Below, piece after piece: positions 10,857 to 19,867 of a DNA stretch of 64,000 nucleotides. The translations under genes were made by a program, and so were the position numbers. Origin of the DNA: Symbiodinium natans. Lineage: Eukaryota; Sar; Dinophyceae; Suessiales; Symbiodiniaceae. Where the stretch lies: assembly GCA_905221605.1 (NCBI GenBank), contig CAJNDS010002780.1, forward strand, positions 172,501 through 236,500, given 5' to 3'. The notes under the pieces were generated by a model, which saw only the letters and a program-made list of their open reading frames with translations, did not search any database and was not told the DNA's origin. Numbering within the stretch: the stretch's first letter is position 1; every line of letters starts with the position of its first letter.

Positions 10857-10928
10857 GCCGAAGGAGTTTGTGCTCGGCGCCGTCGACGTGGCCAAGTTCG
10901 AAGAGCGTACCTGGGGCTGCCTCGTTAT
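10857..10928 (+). CDS. Small exon candidate with GTAGGG donor
   Basis: Reads WPKEFVLGAVDVAKFEERTW, then GCLV, and stops at TTAT|GTAGGGTTC. The donor is part of the degenerate telomeric tract, the same arrangement as at 26582 and 29604. Confidence 0.4.
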
Positions 10929-11591
10929 GTAGGGTTCACGGGTCTAGGGATTTAGGGGTTTAGGGTTTCGGGTTCAGGGTTTAGGGTTTTGAGGCGTGGG
11001 GTTTAGGGGTTTAGGGTTTATCGGGTTTAGGTTTTATCGGGTTTAGGAGATTAGGGGTTTAGGGGTTTTCGGGTTTAAGGTGTAGGGTTGCGGGGTTTAG
11101 GTTGGGGTTCAGGGGTTAGGGAGAGTTGAGGGTGCAGGTGTTTAGAGGGTTTAATTCGTTGCATGACCCCCCTAAAGTACTGGAACCTAGTTCGAGCCTC
11201 AGCACATCTCGCCCGCCAGAAATCCCTCGGCCCTAAACCCTGAACCCTAAACCCTAAACCCTAAACCCTGAACCCTAAACCCTGAACCCTCATAGCCAAG
11301 TTCAAGCGCCTCTTGCCTGTCACCCTAAACCTAGCACGCACGCCACACAGCGCACTGAGCATACAACACGCGACATAGAAGAAGCGTTTTCAGAAAAAAA
11401 AAAAGCTCCCTAAACCCCCCCTAACACCCAACCTAGACTACCTGCTACAAGCCCTATGCCCCCTTAATGGAAAGATCGACGGAGGTTTCTCCCTAAGCCC
11501 TCAACCCTACACTCTAAACCCTAAACCCTAAACCCTAAACCCTAAACCCTAAACCCTAAACCCTAAACCCTAGCCCCTGACATGTCTTAAG

Positions 11592-11660
11592 ATCCCAGGC
11601 GAGTCCTACGCTTTGGACGAAGCTCGCGCCGCGCTGAAGTGGGCGCCACGCAGGCCATGG
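11592..11660 (+). CDS. Small exon candidate between ITS
   Basis: Reads IPGESYALDEARAALKWAPR, bounded on both sides by telomeric arrays. The codon content is good; the boundaries are uncertain. Confidence 0.35.
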
Positions 11661-12388
11661 ATTTAGGGTTTAGGGTTTAGGGTTTAGGGTTTAGGGTTTA
11701 GAATTAGAGTTTAGGGTTCAGGGTTTAGGGTTTGGGGTGTAGGGTTTAGAGTTTAGGGTTTAGGGTTTGGGGTTAAATGTATTCCTCTTCTTGCTCGGCC
11801 AAAGAACGAGCCAGGGTTCAGGGGCTAGGGCTTTAGGGTTTTGGGAGTTTAGGGGTTTAGGGTTTAGGGTTTAGGGTTTAGGGTTTAGGGTTTAGGGCTA
11901 GGGCGTAGAGTTCAGGAGAATCTTCATCTCATGCCTGGTTTCTAGGATAGGAAAGCTTGCCAATACAGATGATCGACTTAGGGTGCCCTCAACCCTGAAC
12001 CCTAAACCCTAAACCCTAAACCCTATACCCTAAACCCTAAACCCTCAATCCTCAACCCTCAACCCTCAACCCTAAACCCTAAACTTCAAACCCTAACCCT
12101 GAATCCTAAAACCCTAAACCCTAAACCCTAAATTCAGGGTTGCACGGTTTGAGGGGTTTGCGCATGCAAAGTGCCGCAGGGCACTTTTTGGACGGCGTCT
12201 GTGGCTCCTGAGGTCGGAGTGATGTCCCCCAATTATGATAGTGGTTTAGGGTTCAGGGTCTAGGGTCTAAGGTATAGGGTTTAGGGTTTACTGTTTTATA
12301 CGGTAGCACACATACATGTGTTTGTACGACATTGTGTTTCGGACGTGGTAAGCTAGTGCGCGCAGGGTCACAGCTTCATTGGCAGGGA

Positions 12389-15153
12389 TTGTAGCACCGA
12401 AGCCCCAAAATTGTGCCTGCTTGTTCTGCCGGGCACATGGGGACAGAATGGCTTGCAGGCCGAGTCACCGAGGTCTTGCCCCACGGACTTCGAGTGCGTT
12501 GTGATGACGAGGAGGTATTTCTCGCATCCGCTCATGAGTTGCACAGCGACGTCCAGCGAGCTGTGCAGCAAATGCAGCCTTCCTTGCAGAAAGCTGAACC
12601 GGATGCAGCGATTCGCGTTCTTTTCCAGGTCTTAGTAGCCGAGTGAGTACACTTTGCACTTTTTGGGATACCATAACCCCTAGAAAACTGAAGGTGTACA
12701 CTTTTGGGGGGCTTATGAACTCAGCAACTAGAGGTGGAAAGCAAGCCTGGCGTCCGCCAGGCCGAAGGTGCAGGAAGGGCAACGTCCGTACGCCTAGCAA
12801 GCGAGCGTCCAGGCTCGAAGACAGCCACTCGGACGCAGAGCGCGTCCACATCCCCTATACTTTTTTGCTTGGGTTTAGTGGGTATGGCAATAGGTCCCCT
12901 GCTGAACTCTACTAAGCAAGCAAGGTAGCCCTTGATTTCGAGGCTGCTCCTCTGAAATCCGAGGAAAGTCGACATATGTCGGCTCCGGCCAGCACGGCGC
13001 ACCCCGACGCCCACCTGAAACTTTGCCCCGTCATGATGGCGGCAGTGGCCGAGTGGCAGGCCCTCCGTCCGAAACCCTAAACCCTAAACCCTAAACCCTA
13101 AACCCTAAACCCTAAACCCTAAACCCTAAACCCTAAACCCTAAACCCTAAACCCTAAACCCCAAGCGACCGAGTGGCAGGCCCTCCCTCTGACCAAGATG
13201 GACGCCTTCCGAAAACTGGCGCGGAGAGCGAGGCTTGCTTTAGCAGCCGAGGATGCCGATGAGCTCGCAGAAGTCGCTATCCAGGCTGTTGCTGCCATTT
13301 CGGCGACGCAGTCTTCGTGTCAAACCCTTCCGGATTTCCCAGGTGCCACGTGCCCTTCATCAAACTTAGGACAGCTCCTTGGACATAAAAGGAGCCTCAA
13401 AATTGGGTTCATATACCCGATACTACCAGAATCCCTACCAAGGTTTTTGGACTCTAAACCCTAAACCCTAAACCCTAAACCCTAAACCCCAAACCCCAAA
13501 CCCAAGGTTCGTGCAACTGGCCAGCTCGTGCTTCGCCCACCTGGACCTGAGTAGCCTTGCTACACGGAGGCGCCTCAAGCCAGCCCTGATGGTCTGCCAG
13601 CAGCTCGCGCAGGCACAGAAAGCGCAGCAGAAGAGGCTCCCTGCTTGGTCGGAGCCATGGCTTTCTTCTGGCTGGCTCTTAGGACTTGAACCTTTTGGGC
13701 TTTTGTAGAAACTAGAATAAGGGTTTAGGGTTTAGGGTTTAGGGTTTAGGGTTTAGGGTTTAGGGTTTAGGGTTTAGGGTTTAGGGTTTAGGGTTTAGGA
13801 GCCGAAGGTTCAGAAGTCAGCCAAGGAGCTTCAGAAATCTTTAAGACGCAGACGGATGGGGTTGTGCAGTGCACACGGCTGCCACGCTCTGGCAATCGGA
13901 AGAGGCTCCGATGGCTTGCGGTGTGCCAGGCACGGGGCAAGACAGTGTAACTTGCATAACAGATGGTTGGTCTTGTTGTTGGACTCTTGTGGGTTTTTTT
14001 CTGAGTTTTCTAGGAAGAGCCTACGTAGAGTTTGACCTTGTTTGTGCTTTGGGCTTTTTTGGAGAACGAAACCCTAAACCCTAAACCCTACACTCTGTAA
14101 GGCAATGTCGAGTCATGCAGGCGCTTTGCCAGGACCGTCGTCCAGCTTGCTGACAGCCATGGCCCAGCGGGCAGACGGTGTGGCCTCCATTCCGAGAAAC
14201 TTGGTCGCCCAGCGGTACCCTTTGGCCCTTTTTTTGTTGGGTTCTGGGCTCCCTTAGCAAGTACCCAACCCCAAAAAGGTACCCTTTTTATGTTATGGTT
14301 ACTTGGCTACCAAGGAAAGCCAGGTGGTGCCCTGTAGAAGGCTGCAGTCGTTGGCCTGCTGGGTTCGTGTCACGAGCTGATCTGCATGGGCCAGCGGGCT
14401 TTCGCTGCCTGCTGCATGGCGCTGGCTGCACCGTGCCTGGCTGCAGGAACCACACCTGGGGCCGCGTCGACCAGGCTGACTTGCATGGGCCATCCGGGAG
14501 GAGATGCTGGGTACATGGAGGGAAGACCTGCAGCATCCCAGGCTGCACCCTACCTCCGCGGAGGCGAATCCAACTAGCTGACAGCTTCGGGCCCCCGGGC
14601 ATTCGTTGTGACGAGCACTCGTACAGATGCAGCCGGCGGCTTGGGCCAAAGATTGCGCCAGCGCGGATGTCTTTGCGGCACGCACGCGCCGCCAAGGCAA
14701 AGCCTGAAAGCGCTGCGGCAGCTGGACCGAGGTGTCGTCTCTCAGATGGCAAAGGCTATCATTGCGATCGCCCTCCAAAAGGAGGGGGCACACTCTGTGA
14801 ACACCACTGGGCACTCAGGCAGCAGCAGCCAGCCAGGCGGGGGAAAGCTGCGGCGTCTTTCTTGCTGGCTCGCAGTAAAGGTACTTGGAGGTTCATGCGA
14901 CTTAATAACCACTTCTAACTGGGCTTATAACCCTACGTATAATAATAGAGATAACCCCTATAAGGCCATTTAGGGGTATTATAAGTAGGGTTATAAGTAC
15001 AGTAATAAGTGGTTAGTAAGTATTATGAACCTTCAAGTATGCATACGGTACCTCATGCCCGAATTCCCGATCAAGAACTCATGTACTCAACATGAGCAGT
15101 CGCTGTCCTCACTTCAGCATATCCCTCATTGGCACCTAAACCCCAAACCTTAG
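12389..15153 (+). CDS. Nine-exon gene: Cys/His-repeat protein cut by ITS introns
   Basis: Exon 1 (~12389-12642) holds a WLAGRVTEVLPHGLRV stretch, possibly a small beta-barrel. Exon 2 starts ~12732; its 3' end is unresolved. Exons 3-9 are 12925-13059, 13180-13442, 13507-13651, 13799-13946, 14102-14195, 14315-14880 and 15038-15153. They sum to 1467 nt, exactly 489 codons with stop and no internal stop. From exon 6 on the product has six repeats of C-x4-C...[HF]GPxGxRC-x2-H, for example CPVEGC with GPAGFRCLLHG. Repeat 2 (CNVESC) is restored only when the 13947-14101 intron is removed, independent support for the splice model. The C/H pattern suggests metal binding, but no known family is recognised. 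Start codon and promoter are unresolved; trans-splicing is likely if this is a dinoflagellate. Confidence 0.75.
12635..12731 (+). mobile_element. Introner-like element M11, copy 1
   Basis: It sits between exons 1 and 2. The ends offer GTGAGT (12643) as donor and ACTAG or CTCAG as acceptor. An inverted copy with about 80% similarity lies at 35831-35923, directly upstream of the RNase H frame. The termini resemble each other in inverse (GCTGA-x-GAGT / ACTCAGC), which fits a small TIR element that brings its own splice sites. Confidence 0.65.
13060..13179 (+). repeat. ITS intron 1: GC-AG, 18-bp direct repeat
   Basis: About 13 CCCTAAA units (13072-13163) lie between two copies of CCGAGTGGCAGGCCCTCC (13049-13066 and 13169-13186, identical). 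Splicing after CAG in each copy removes a 120-bp GC-AG intron and rejoins EWQ to ALPLTKMDAF in phase 0. The duplication thus supplies both splice sites. Confidence 0.8.
13443..13506 (+). repeat. ITS intron 2: GT-AG, 8-bp direct repeat
   Basis: A 64-bp intron composed almost wholly of CCCTAAA/CCCCAAA. CCAAGGTT occurs at both edges (13438-13445 and 13502-13509). Cutting at AAG|GT in both gives GT-AG and rejoins LPR to FVQLASS in phase 2. Confidence 0.75.
13652..13798 (+). repeat. ITS intron 3: GA-AG, 6-bp direct repeat
   Basis: GGAGCC occurs at 13651-13656 and 13798-13803. The intron begins GAGCCATGG, has about 70 bp of non-telomeric DNA, then about 11 TTTAGGG units, and ends TTTAG. Removal joins AWS to EPKVQKSAKE in frame. 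GA donors are unusual in general but known in dinoflagellates. The orientation is opposite to introns 1 and 2. Confidence 0.7.
13947..14101 (+). other. Intron 4 with a small ITS at its 3' end
   Basis: GTAACTT donor and TGTAAG acceptor, 155 bp. Only two or three CCCTAAA units (14070-14090) precede the acceptor. A short TGTAA word occurs at both edges. Its removal restores the second cysteine repeat. Confidence 0.7.
14196..14314 (+). mobile_element. Introner element M1 acting as GA-AG intron 5
   Basis: 119 bp, begins GAAACTTGGTCGCCCAG and ends GGCTACCAAG; the termini CTTGGTCGCC and GGCTACCAAG are inverted copies. GAAA is present at both insertion edges (14196 and 14315), as expected for a short target duplication. 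Internal GGTACCC words are shared with copies at 20633-20749 and 46308-46439. Removal rejoins HSE to KARWCPVEGC in frame. Confidence 0.75.
14881..15037 (+). mobile_element. Introner element M2 acting as intron 6
   Basis: A long fold-back: GTACTTGGAGGTTCAT at the left pairs with ATGAACCTTCAAGTA at the right, and further inner arms pair too (CTTATAACCCTAC with GTAGGGTTATAAG). The GT donor is the first dinucleotide of the element and the acceptor CTTCAAG is its mirrored end. Splicing keeps the final exon in frame for 38 codons. Confidence 0.75.
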
Positions 15154-15169
15154 ACTCGACCCTGATTGA

Positions 15170-15870
15170 GCTGTGAGTTTAGGGTTTAGGGTTTAGAGTT
15201 TAGGGTTTGGGGTTTCGGGTTTTGGGTTTTGGGTTTTGGGTTTAGGGTTTAGGGTTTAGGGTTTAGGGTTTAGAGTTTAGGGTTTAGGGTTCAGGGCAAC
15301 CATGAACCCTAAACCCTAAACCCTAAACCCTAAACCCTAAACCCTAAACCCTAAACCCTAAACCCTAAACCCTAAACCCTAAACCCTAAACCCTAAACCC
15401 TAAACCCTAAACCCTAAACCCTAAACCGTAATCGCAAGCCGGAGGCTTGAACCCCTGCGTCGGGCGGAGCTCATCGTTTGCACCTTTCCCACGGCTCGGG
15501 TCCCCTGTGCGAGGTTTGGGATTTAGAGAGTTTAGGGCTTAGGGTTTCGGGTTTAGGGCTAGGGTTTAGGGCTTGGGGTTCAGGGTTTAGGGTTAGGGTT
15601 TCGGGTTTAGGGTTTAGGGTTCAGGGTTTAGGGTGAAGATCTTGAAGGGAACAGATATGGATAGAGCACAACCCTTTAGGGCAGTTGCCGGGATCTTCGG
15701 GGGCAAGCGCATGGGTTCCGTTCTCCACCCTACACCCTACATTCCAAGCCCTAAAACCCAAACAAACCCCAAACCCCAAATTAAATCCTAACCCTAAGCC
15801 CTAGTTTAGGGTTTAGGGTTTAGGGTTTAGGGTTTAGGGCTTAGGGTTTAGGGTTTAGGGTTCAGGGTTT
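15170..15870. repeat. Interstitial telomeric repeat cluster 3
   Basis: TTTAGGG array 15175-15297 is followed almost head to head by CCCTAAA array 15301-15427 (about 18 units), then degenerate TTTAGGG tracts at 15530-15640 and 15800-15870. Islands 15430-15520 and 15640-15770 hold no clear exon. Confidence 0.95.
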
Positions 15871-16500
15871 GCTGTGATAGGGCGTAGCTGCTGTGAAGGT
15901 CAGGTTTCGGAACAGGCTCGAAAGCTTCGTGAGGTGCGATGAGCAGCTTTGGCCCGATTGTGGAGGGCCATCTAACACTTTTCTCCCACCCCACGCCGTC
16001 CGAGGCGGCAAAGCCACCCAAACTTATTCCTTTCAGGGTGCCTGAGCCCCTAGACCTCGATGGATCCAGGTCGTTCGGAGGTCGGTAGCACCCGTCCCTT
16101 TCAAAGTCACCCTAAACCGGGAGCGCCAACCTCTGTGCTCTGAGGGCCCCAGTTCAGGCAGCGTCCGCCCCCGTCTGGCCCCCTTGCCCCTGCCCCCTGG
16201 ACCGTCCTGGGCCCCCTGGTTTCGTGCCCTCCCTGGCTTGCCTCTGCCTGAGTCTTCTTGGTCTGGGACCCCCCCAAGCCCCCTTGACTCGAACCCAACC
16301 CCGAACTGTTGCCTTGAGTTTAGGCCTAAACCGCCCCCAAACCTTGAGTTTTGGGCCTGGGCCCGTCATGCTTAGCAGCGGTGGCTGTCACTCCAGCCTG
16401 CAGGGGGGTCCGTTTTGTGTGGTGTTTGGGAGGCCTTGGGGTGGGCATGTCTTTATACTTCTGCGCGCTTATCAACGCGCGACCATGCCAAGCACGCCCT
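15871..16500. other. Low-ITS stretch, no supported gene
   Basis: GC-rich, Pro/Gly-coding in several frames on both strands (16110-16370), which looks like compositional openness, not a gene. No domain, splice pattern or repeat partner recognised. Confidence 0.35.
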
Positions 16501-17328
16501 AATCCCCAAACCCCAAACCCCAAACCCTAAACCCTGAACCCTGAACCCTCGATGAACCTAAGCATGAGGTGCTTTGCGTTCTTCTCAGCGAGCTGCTCCC
16601 CGAGCCACCCGGACTTCTTTCGGTCTTTGGGGTTTAGGGTTCAGGGTTTAGGGTTTAGTGTTTAGGTTTCAGGTTTAGGGTTTGTTAGGGCTTAGGGTTC
16701 AGGGCTTACGGTTTGACCCTAAACCCTAAACCTTGAATGGGTGGAGGAGGGTTAAGATGTTCAGGTGTTTCTTCGTTTCCTTCCTCGTCCGGTTGTTAGG
16801 GGGCCATTGGGACTTTTTAAGGTTTAGGTTTGACATTGTATGCACGATGCCGCCACCACTCAAGACGGGCTGCAGTGCATTTTTGTTTAGGTGCTTCAGA
16901 GCATGGCAGGTTTGGGGGAGGGCGTGCGGTGCCCTAAACCCTAAACCCTAAACCCTAAACCCTAAATCCTAAACCCATAGTTCAGGGTTTAGGATTTCGG
17001 GTTTAGAGTTTAGGTTTCAGGGCTTCAGAGCACCACGCCCCTAGCCCAAGACGCTTAGAAGGCCTCAGCCCTCAACCCTCGACCTCACGAGGCCCGACTG
17101 CCACGAAGTCCACCTAAGAGTTCAGACCCTAAACCCTGAAGCCCTCAACCCTAAACCCTACACCCTCAACCTTAAACCCTAAACCCCACACTTGAAGCCC
17201 AAACCCTAAACCCCAAACCCTGAACCCTAAACCCTAAACCCTAAACCGGGGTGGGAGCCCTCCTCCCAGAGTCTTGTAAGCCCTAAACTCTAAACCCTAA
17301 ACCCTCTTGCAAGCCCAGGACACCGCAG

Positions 17329-17398
17329 CTCTATGTTGCTATTGCAAATCCGCTCTTCGCAGCGCCAGGCTGCACCAAGAAGGAGGCATGGGCTTTGG
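17329..17398 (+). CDS. Small exon candidate between ITS
   Basis: The acceptor CACCGCAG is followed by LYVAIANPLFAAPGCTKKEA and a tryptophan. The frame is open into a GGGGTTTTGGGG tract that offers a GGTT donor. Confidence 0.4.
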
Positions 17399-17546
17399 GG
17401 GGTTTTGGGGCTTAGGTGTCCAGTGCTTGCAGGGTTTAGGGTTGAGGGTTTAGGGTTTAGGGTTTGGGGGTTGAGGGTTCAGGGTTCAGGGTGTCGAGTG
17501 TCAGTGCTGAGGGTTGCTTAAGTTCGGAGCATAGGGTGTTGCGTTT

Positions 17547-17668
17547 TCTGCGGCAAGAGAACCAAGCCCCTGGGCATCCTATTCCGTGTCCTTTTGGAGA
17601 AGCTTCTCCCAGAGCTTTCCCAGGACCTCAACTACCTCAACACACGGCTCTCACACTCATCTACATCC
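17547..17668 (+). CDS. Small exon candidate between ITS
   Basis: The preferred frame reads RTKPLGILFRVLLEKLLPEL and then SQDLNYLNTRLS, ending at a TAG near 17672. The helical, Leu-rich content looks coding. The acceptor may be GCGGCAAG. The product is unknown. Confidence 0.4.
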
Positions 17669-17822
17669 TTGATTTAGAGCGCAGGGGTTCAAGTGTCGTT
17701 GCTCCCTACACCCTAAACCCTAAACCCTAAACCCTAAACCCTGATCTTTAGGCTCGTACAGTTTGCTGGTTAGGGTTTGGGGGGGCCTCGCCTCGGCCGG
17801 ATAGCTCCCGCTAGCCTTGCAG

Positions 17823-17870
17823 GACACCACGGTGCGCGACTGCGAGACGGAGGAAGCGCAGGCGCTTCAG
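17823..17870 (+). CDS. 48-nt exon candidate
   Basis: Acceptor CTTGCAG, then exactly 16 codons (DTTVRDCETEEAQALQ), then GGTTCAGAG, which gives a GT donor one base in. Small, but with clean edges. Confidence 0.35.
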
Positions 17871-18321
17871 GGTTCAGAGTTGTTTGTTCTCCTTCTTGGG
17901 TTTAGGGTTTAGGGTTCAGGGTTCAGGGTTTAGGGTTTCAACCTCTTGAACACTCCCTCTCCCTCCAAAACATCTGAGAAGGCCGCGGAAGCTCTGTGAA
18001 AGTGGGGAGTAAGCCCTGAACCCCAAAAAAACAACCCGAAACCTTAAACCCTAAACCCTAAACCCTAAACCTAAATCCTAGCCCTCAACCCGAGAGCCCC
18101 ATGACTCAAAAACCTTTAAGGGTTCAAGGCTCGAAGGTTGGGGTTGAGGGGTTTTAAGCATTGAAACTCGAGAAGCTCAAGCCTAAACCCTAAACCTTAA
18201 ACCCTAAGCCTAGGGTTTAGGGTTTAGGGTTTAGGGTTTAGGGTTTAGCCCCTTGAAACCCTAAGCCCCTGAACCCCCCCCCCAAAACCCTAAACTCTAA
18301 ACCCTGAACCCCAAACTCTAG

Positions 18322-18377
18322 CTCCAGGAGTATCTGCTGGCGATGCGGCAGATGCTGACCTCGACACTGGGCTTGCG
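18322..18377 (+). CDS. 56-nt exon candidate flanked by ITS
   Basis: Begins after CCAAACTCTAG (degenerate telomeric tract with acceptor) and reads LQEYLLAMRQMLTSTLGLR up to a GTTTTAGG donor that opens a TTTAGGG array. Confidence 0.45.
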
Positions 18378-18562
18378 GTTTTAGGTTAAGGGTTTAGGGT
18401 TTAGGGTTTAGGGTTTATTGTTTAGGGTTTAGGGTTCAGGGTTTAGGGTTTAGGGTTCAGGGTTTCGGGTTTGGGGTCCCGTCCTGCTTCTGAGTAGGGA
18501 GTGAGGGAATTCGGCACCATTGATCCCCCTATATGAACCCAGAGTATTCTGCACTAAGAGCC

Positions 18563-18638
18563 ATTAAGAAGACCCTAAACCCTAAACCCTAAACCCTAAA
18601 CCCTAAACCCTAAACCCTAAACTATTAAGAAGACCCTA
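18563..18638. repeat. ITS with identical 15-bp flanking direct repeats
   Basis: ATTAAGAAGACCCTA stands at 18563-18577 and again at 18624-18638, identical, with about six CCCTAAA units between. The last five bases of the duplicated word (CCCTA) are themselves telomere-like. Confidence 0.85.
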
Positions 18639-18713
18639 GGCGCGCAAGCTCTTGCACACCAAGCTCTCGGACTTAGTTTCTGAACCCTCACCTTGACGCT
18701 AAAAGTACTTCTA

Positions 18714-18900
18714 CGGGCCCTTAACATGGTCCCTTGCCTCCTTTAAAGGGTTTAGGGTTTAGGGTTTAGGGTTTAGGGTTTAGGGTTTAGGGTTCTGAAG
18801 TATGGGCCCCTAGGTTGTCTTGGGTTTGTAAGGGCTGGATGCGGGGTCCCCTGTTCAGGGCCCATGATTTGGGATCATGTAACTACCCTAAGATTGATTT
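18714..18900. mobile_element. Fold-back element M5, ITS-filled copy
   Basis: Same element as 9476-9592, 20283-20380 and 31466-31608. Between CTTTAAAGGG and TTCTGAAGTATGGGCCC, which are contiguous in the other copies, this copy carries exactly 42 bp, six TTTAGGG units (18751-18792). No direct repeat flanks the insertion; it continues the GGG already present. Confidence 0.75.
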
Positions 18901-19091
18901 ACCGGTGCTCTCAGTTGGGGGTTCAGATCATCTGTGAGAATCTTGCAGCCATTTTTGAGCGGCCTTCTGTGGGATCCCTATAAACTCTGGGCTTAGGGTT
19001 TAGGGGTTTAGGGGTTAGGGTTTAGGGTTTAGGATCTAGGGATAAAGCTGGGATAAACAAGCAACCTCCCCACAACCACTCGCAGTGTGTA

Positions 19092-19212
19092 CTTACTGGC
19101 TCTTAGAAGGGAATGGGGAAATCAGCTGCGTTGTAGAACCCCTTTAAGGGTTGATATAGGAGGATAGAAAGTGCCTAATTGCCTCATTCCCTACTAAGTA
19201 CCAGAATATAAG
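19092..19212. mobile_element. Fold-back element M4, copy 1
   Basis: The left arm TACTGGCTCTTAGAAGGGAA pairs with the right arm TTCCCTACTAAGTACCAG. The family signature is TTAGTAGGGA-x-TGAGGGAATT. Other copies or fragments lie at 18483, 19868, 23264 and 59602. Confidence 0.65.
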
Positions 19213-19477
19213 ACGGACCCCTAGCAGAAACCCTGAATCATTCCACTACGTAACCCACCTAAATAACCGAAACTCTCGACCCTGAAGCCCTAAACCCCCA
19301 ACCCTGGAAACCTCCACTTGGGTGGTTGTCAAACTTATGGTCCCTTTTGGGATCCCTATGATACTACGGCACCTAATATTTTGGGCAACCCTAAACCCTA
19401 AACCCTAAACCCTAAACCCTAGACTCTAAACCCTAAACCCTGAACCCTAAACCCTAAACCCTAAACCCTAAACCAAG

Positions 19478-19558
19478 GCAAGACAGGCCTGCGAGAGGTA
19501 TCTCGGCCTACACAGCGACTTGCCTGCAGCAAAAAAACGACTCGAAAGCACTTCGCGT
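19478..19558 (+). CDS. Exon candidate after ITS acceptor
   Basis: Acceptor AAACCAAG ends a CCCTAAA array. The exon reads ARQACERYLGLHSDLPAAKK, then RLESTSR and a TGA. It may be a last exon of a gene spread over 17-19.6 kb. No family recognised. Confidence 0.4.
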
Positions 19559-19587
19559 TGAGGGCTGTGGAGTTCGGAGCTTAGACT

Positions 19588-19717
19588 TGGGGTTTAGGGT
19601 CTAGGGTCTAGGGTCTAGGGTCTAGGGTCTAGGGTCTAGGGTTTAGGGTTTAGGGTTTAGGGTTTAGGGTTTAGGGTTTAGGGTTTAGGGTTTAGGGTTT
19701 AGGGTTTAGGGTTTAGG
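19588..19717. repeat. ITS with homogeneous GGGTCTA block then TTTAGGG block
   Basis: About six GGGTCTA units switch abruptly to about eleven perfect TTTAGGG units. GGGTCTA/TCTAGGG is the telomere unit of some chlorarachniophytes, but here it occurs as a local variant patch. Confidence 0.85.
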
Positions 19718-19867
19718 GTCATGCAGGGGGGGGCGTGTTAGGGTTTATGAGGTTTGGGGTGTGCAGGGTGCAACCTCCGTATGCGATGTGCTTTGTCGGG
19801 AAGTGGTTAGAGTTTGGGTCTCAGCAAAAGGGGACTCTAAGGTCTACAGGATTGCCGGGTCCGTCCT

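Larger units (their letters stand above)
10100..12300. repeat. Interstitial telomeric repeat cluster 2
   Basis: Arrays at about 10108-10196, 10641-10715 (GGGTGTA variant), 10788-10840 (CCCCAAA variant), 11505-11570, 11660-11775, 11835-11905 and 11992-12132 (with CCCTCAA variant). A poly-G run lies at 10217-10231. The islands between arrays hold the short exon candidates listed separately; 11160-11220, 11300-11460 and 12140-12235 show nothing convincing. Confidence 0.95.
16500..19720. repeat. Interstitial telomeric repeat cluster 4
   Basis: Many short arrays in both orientations, including 17210-17245, 17700-17740, 18205-18248, 18382-18475, 19389-19473 and 19588-19717. Exon-like islands at 17329, 17547, 17823, 18322 and 19478 are listed separately; the other islands are unassigned. 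Confidence 0.95.

Noticed and set aside
14288-14814. Long minus-strand frames opposite exon 8
   Set aside because: Shadow of the Cys/His-repeat exon; the plus strand shows the periodic motif.
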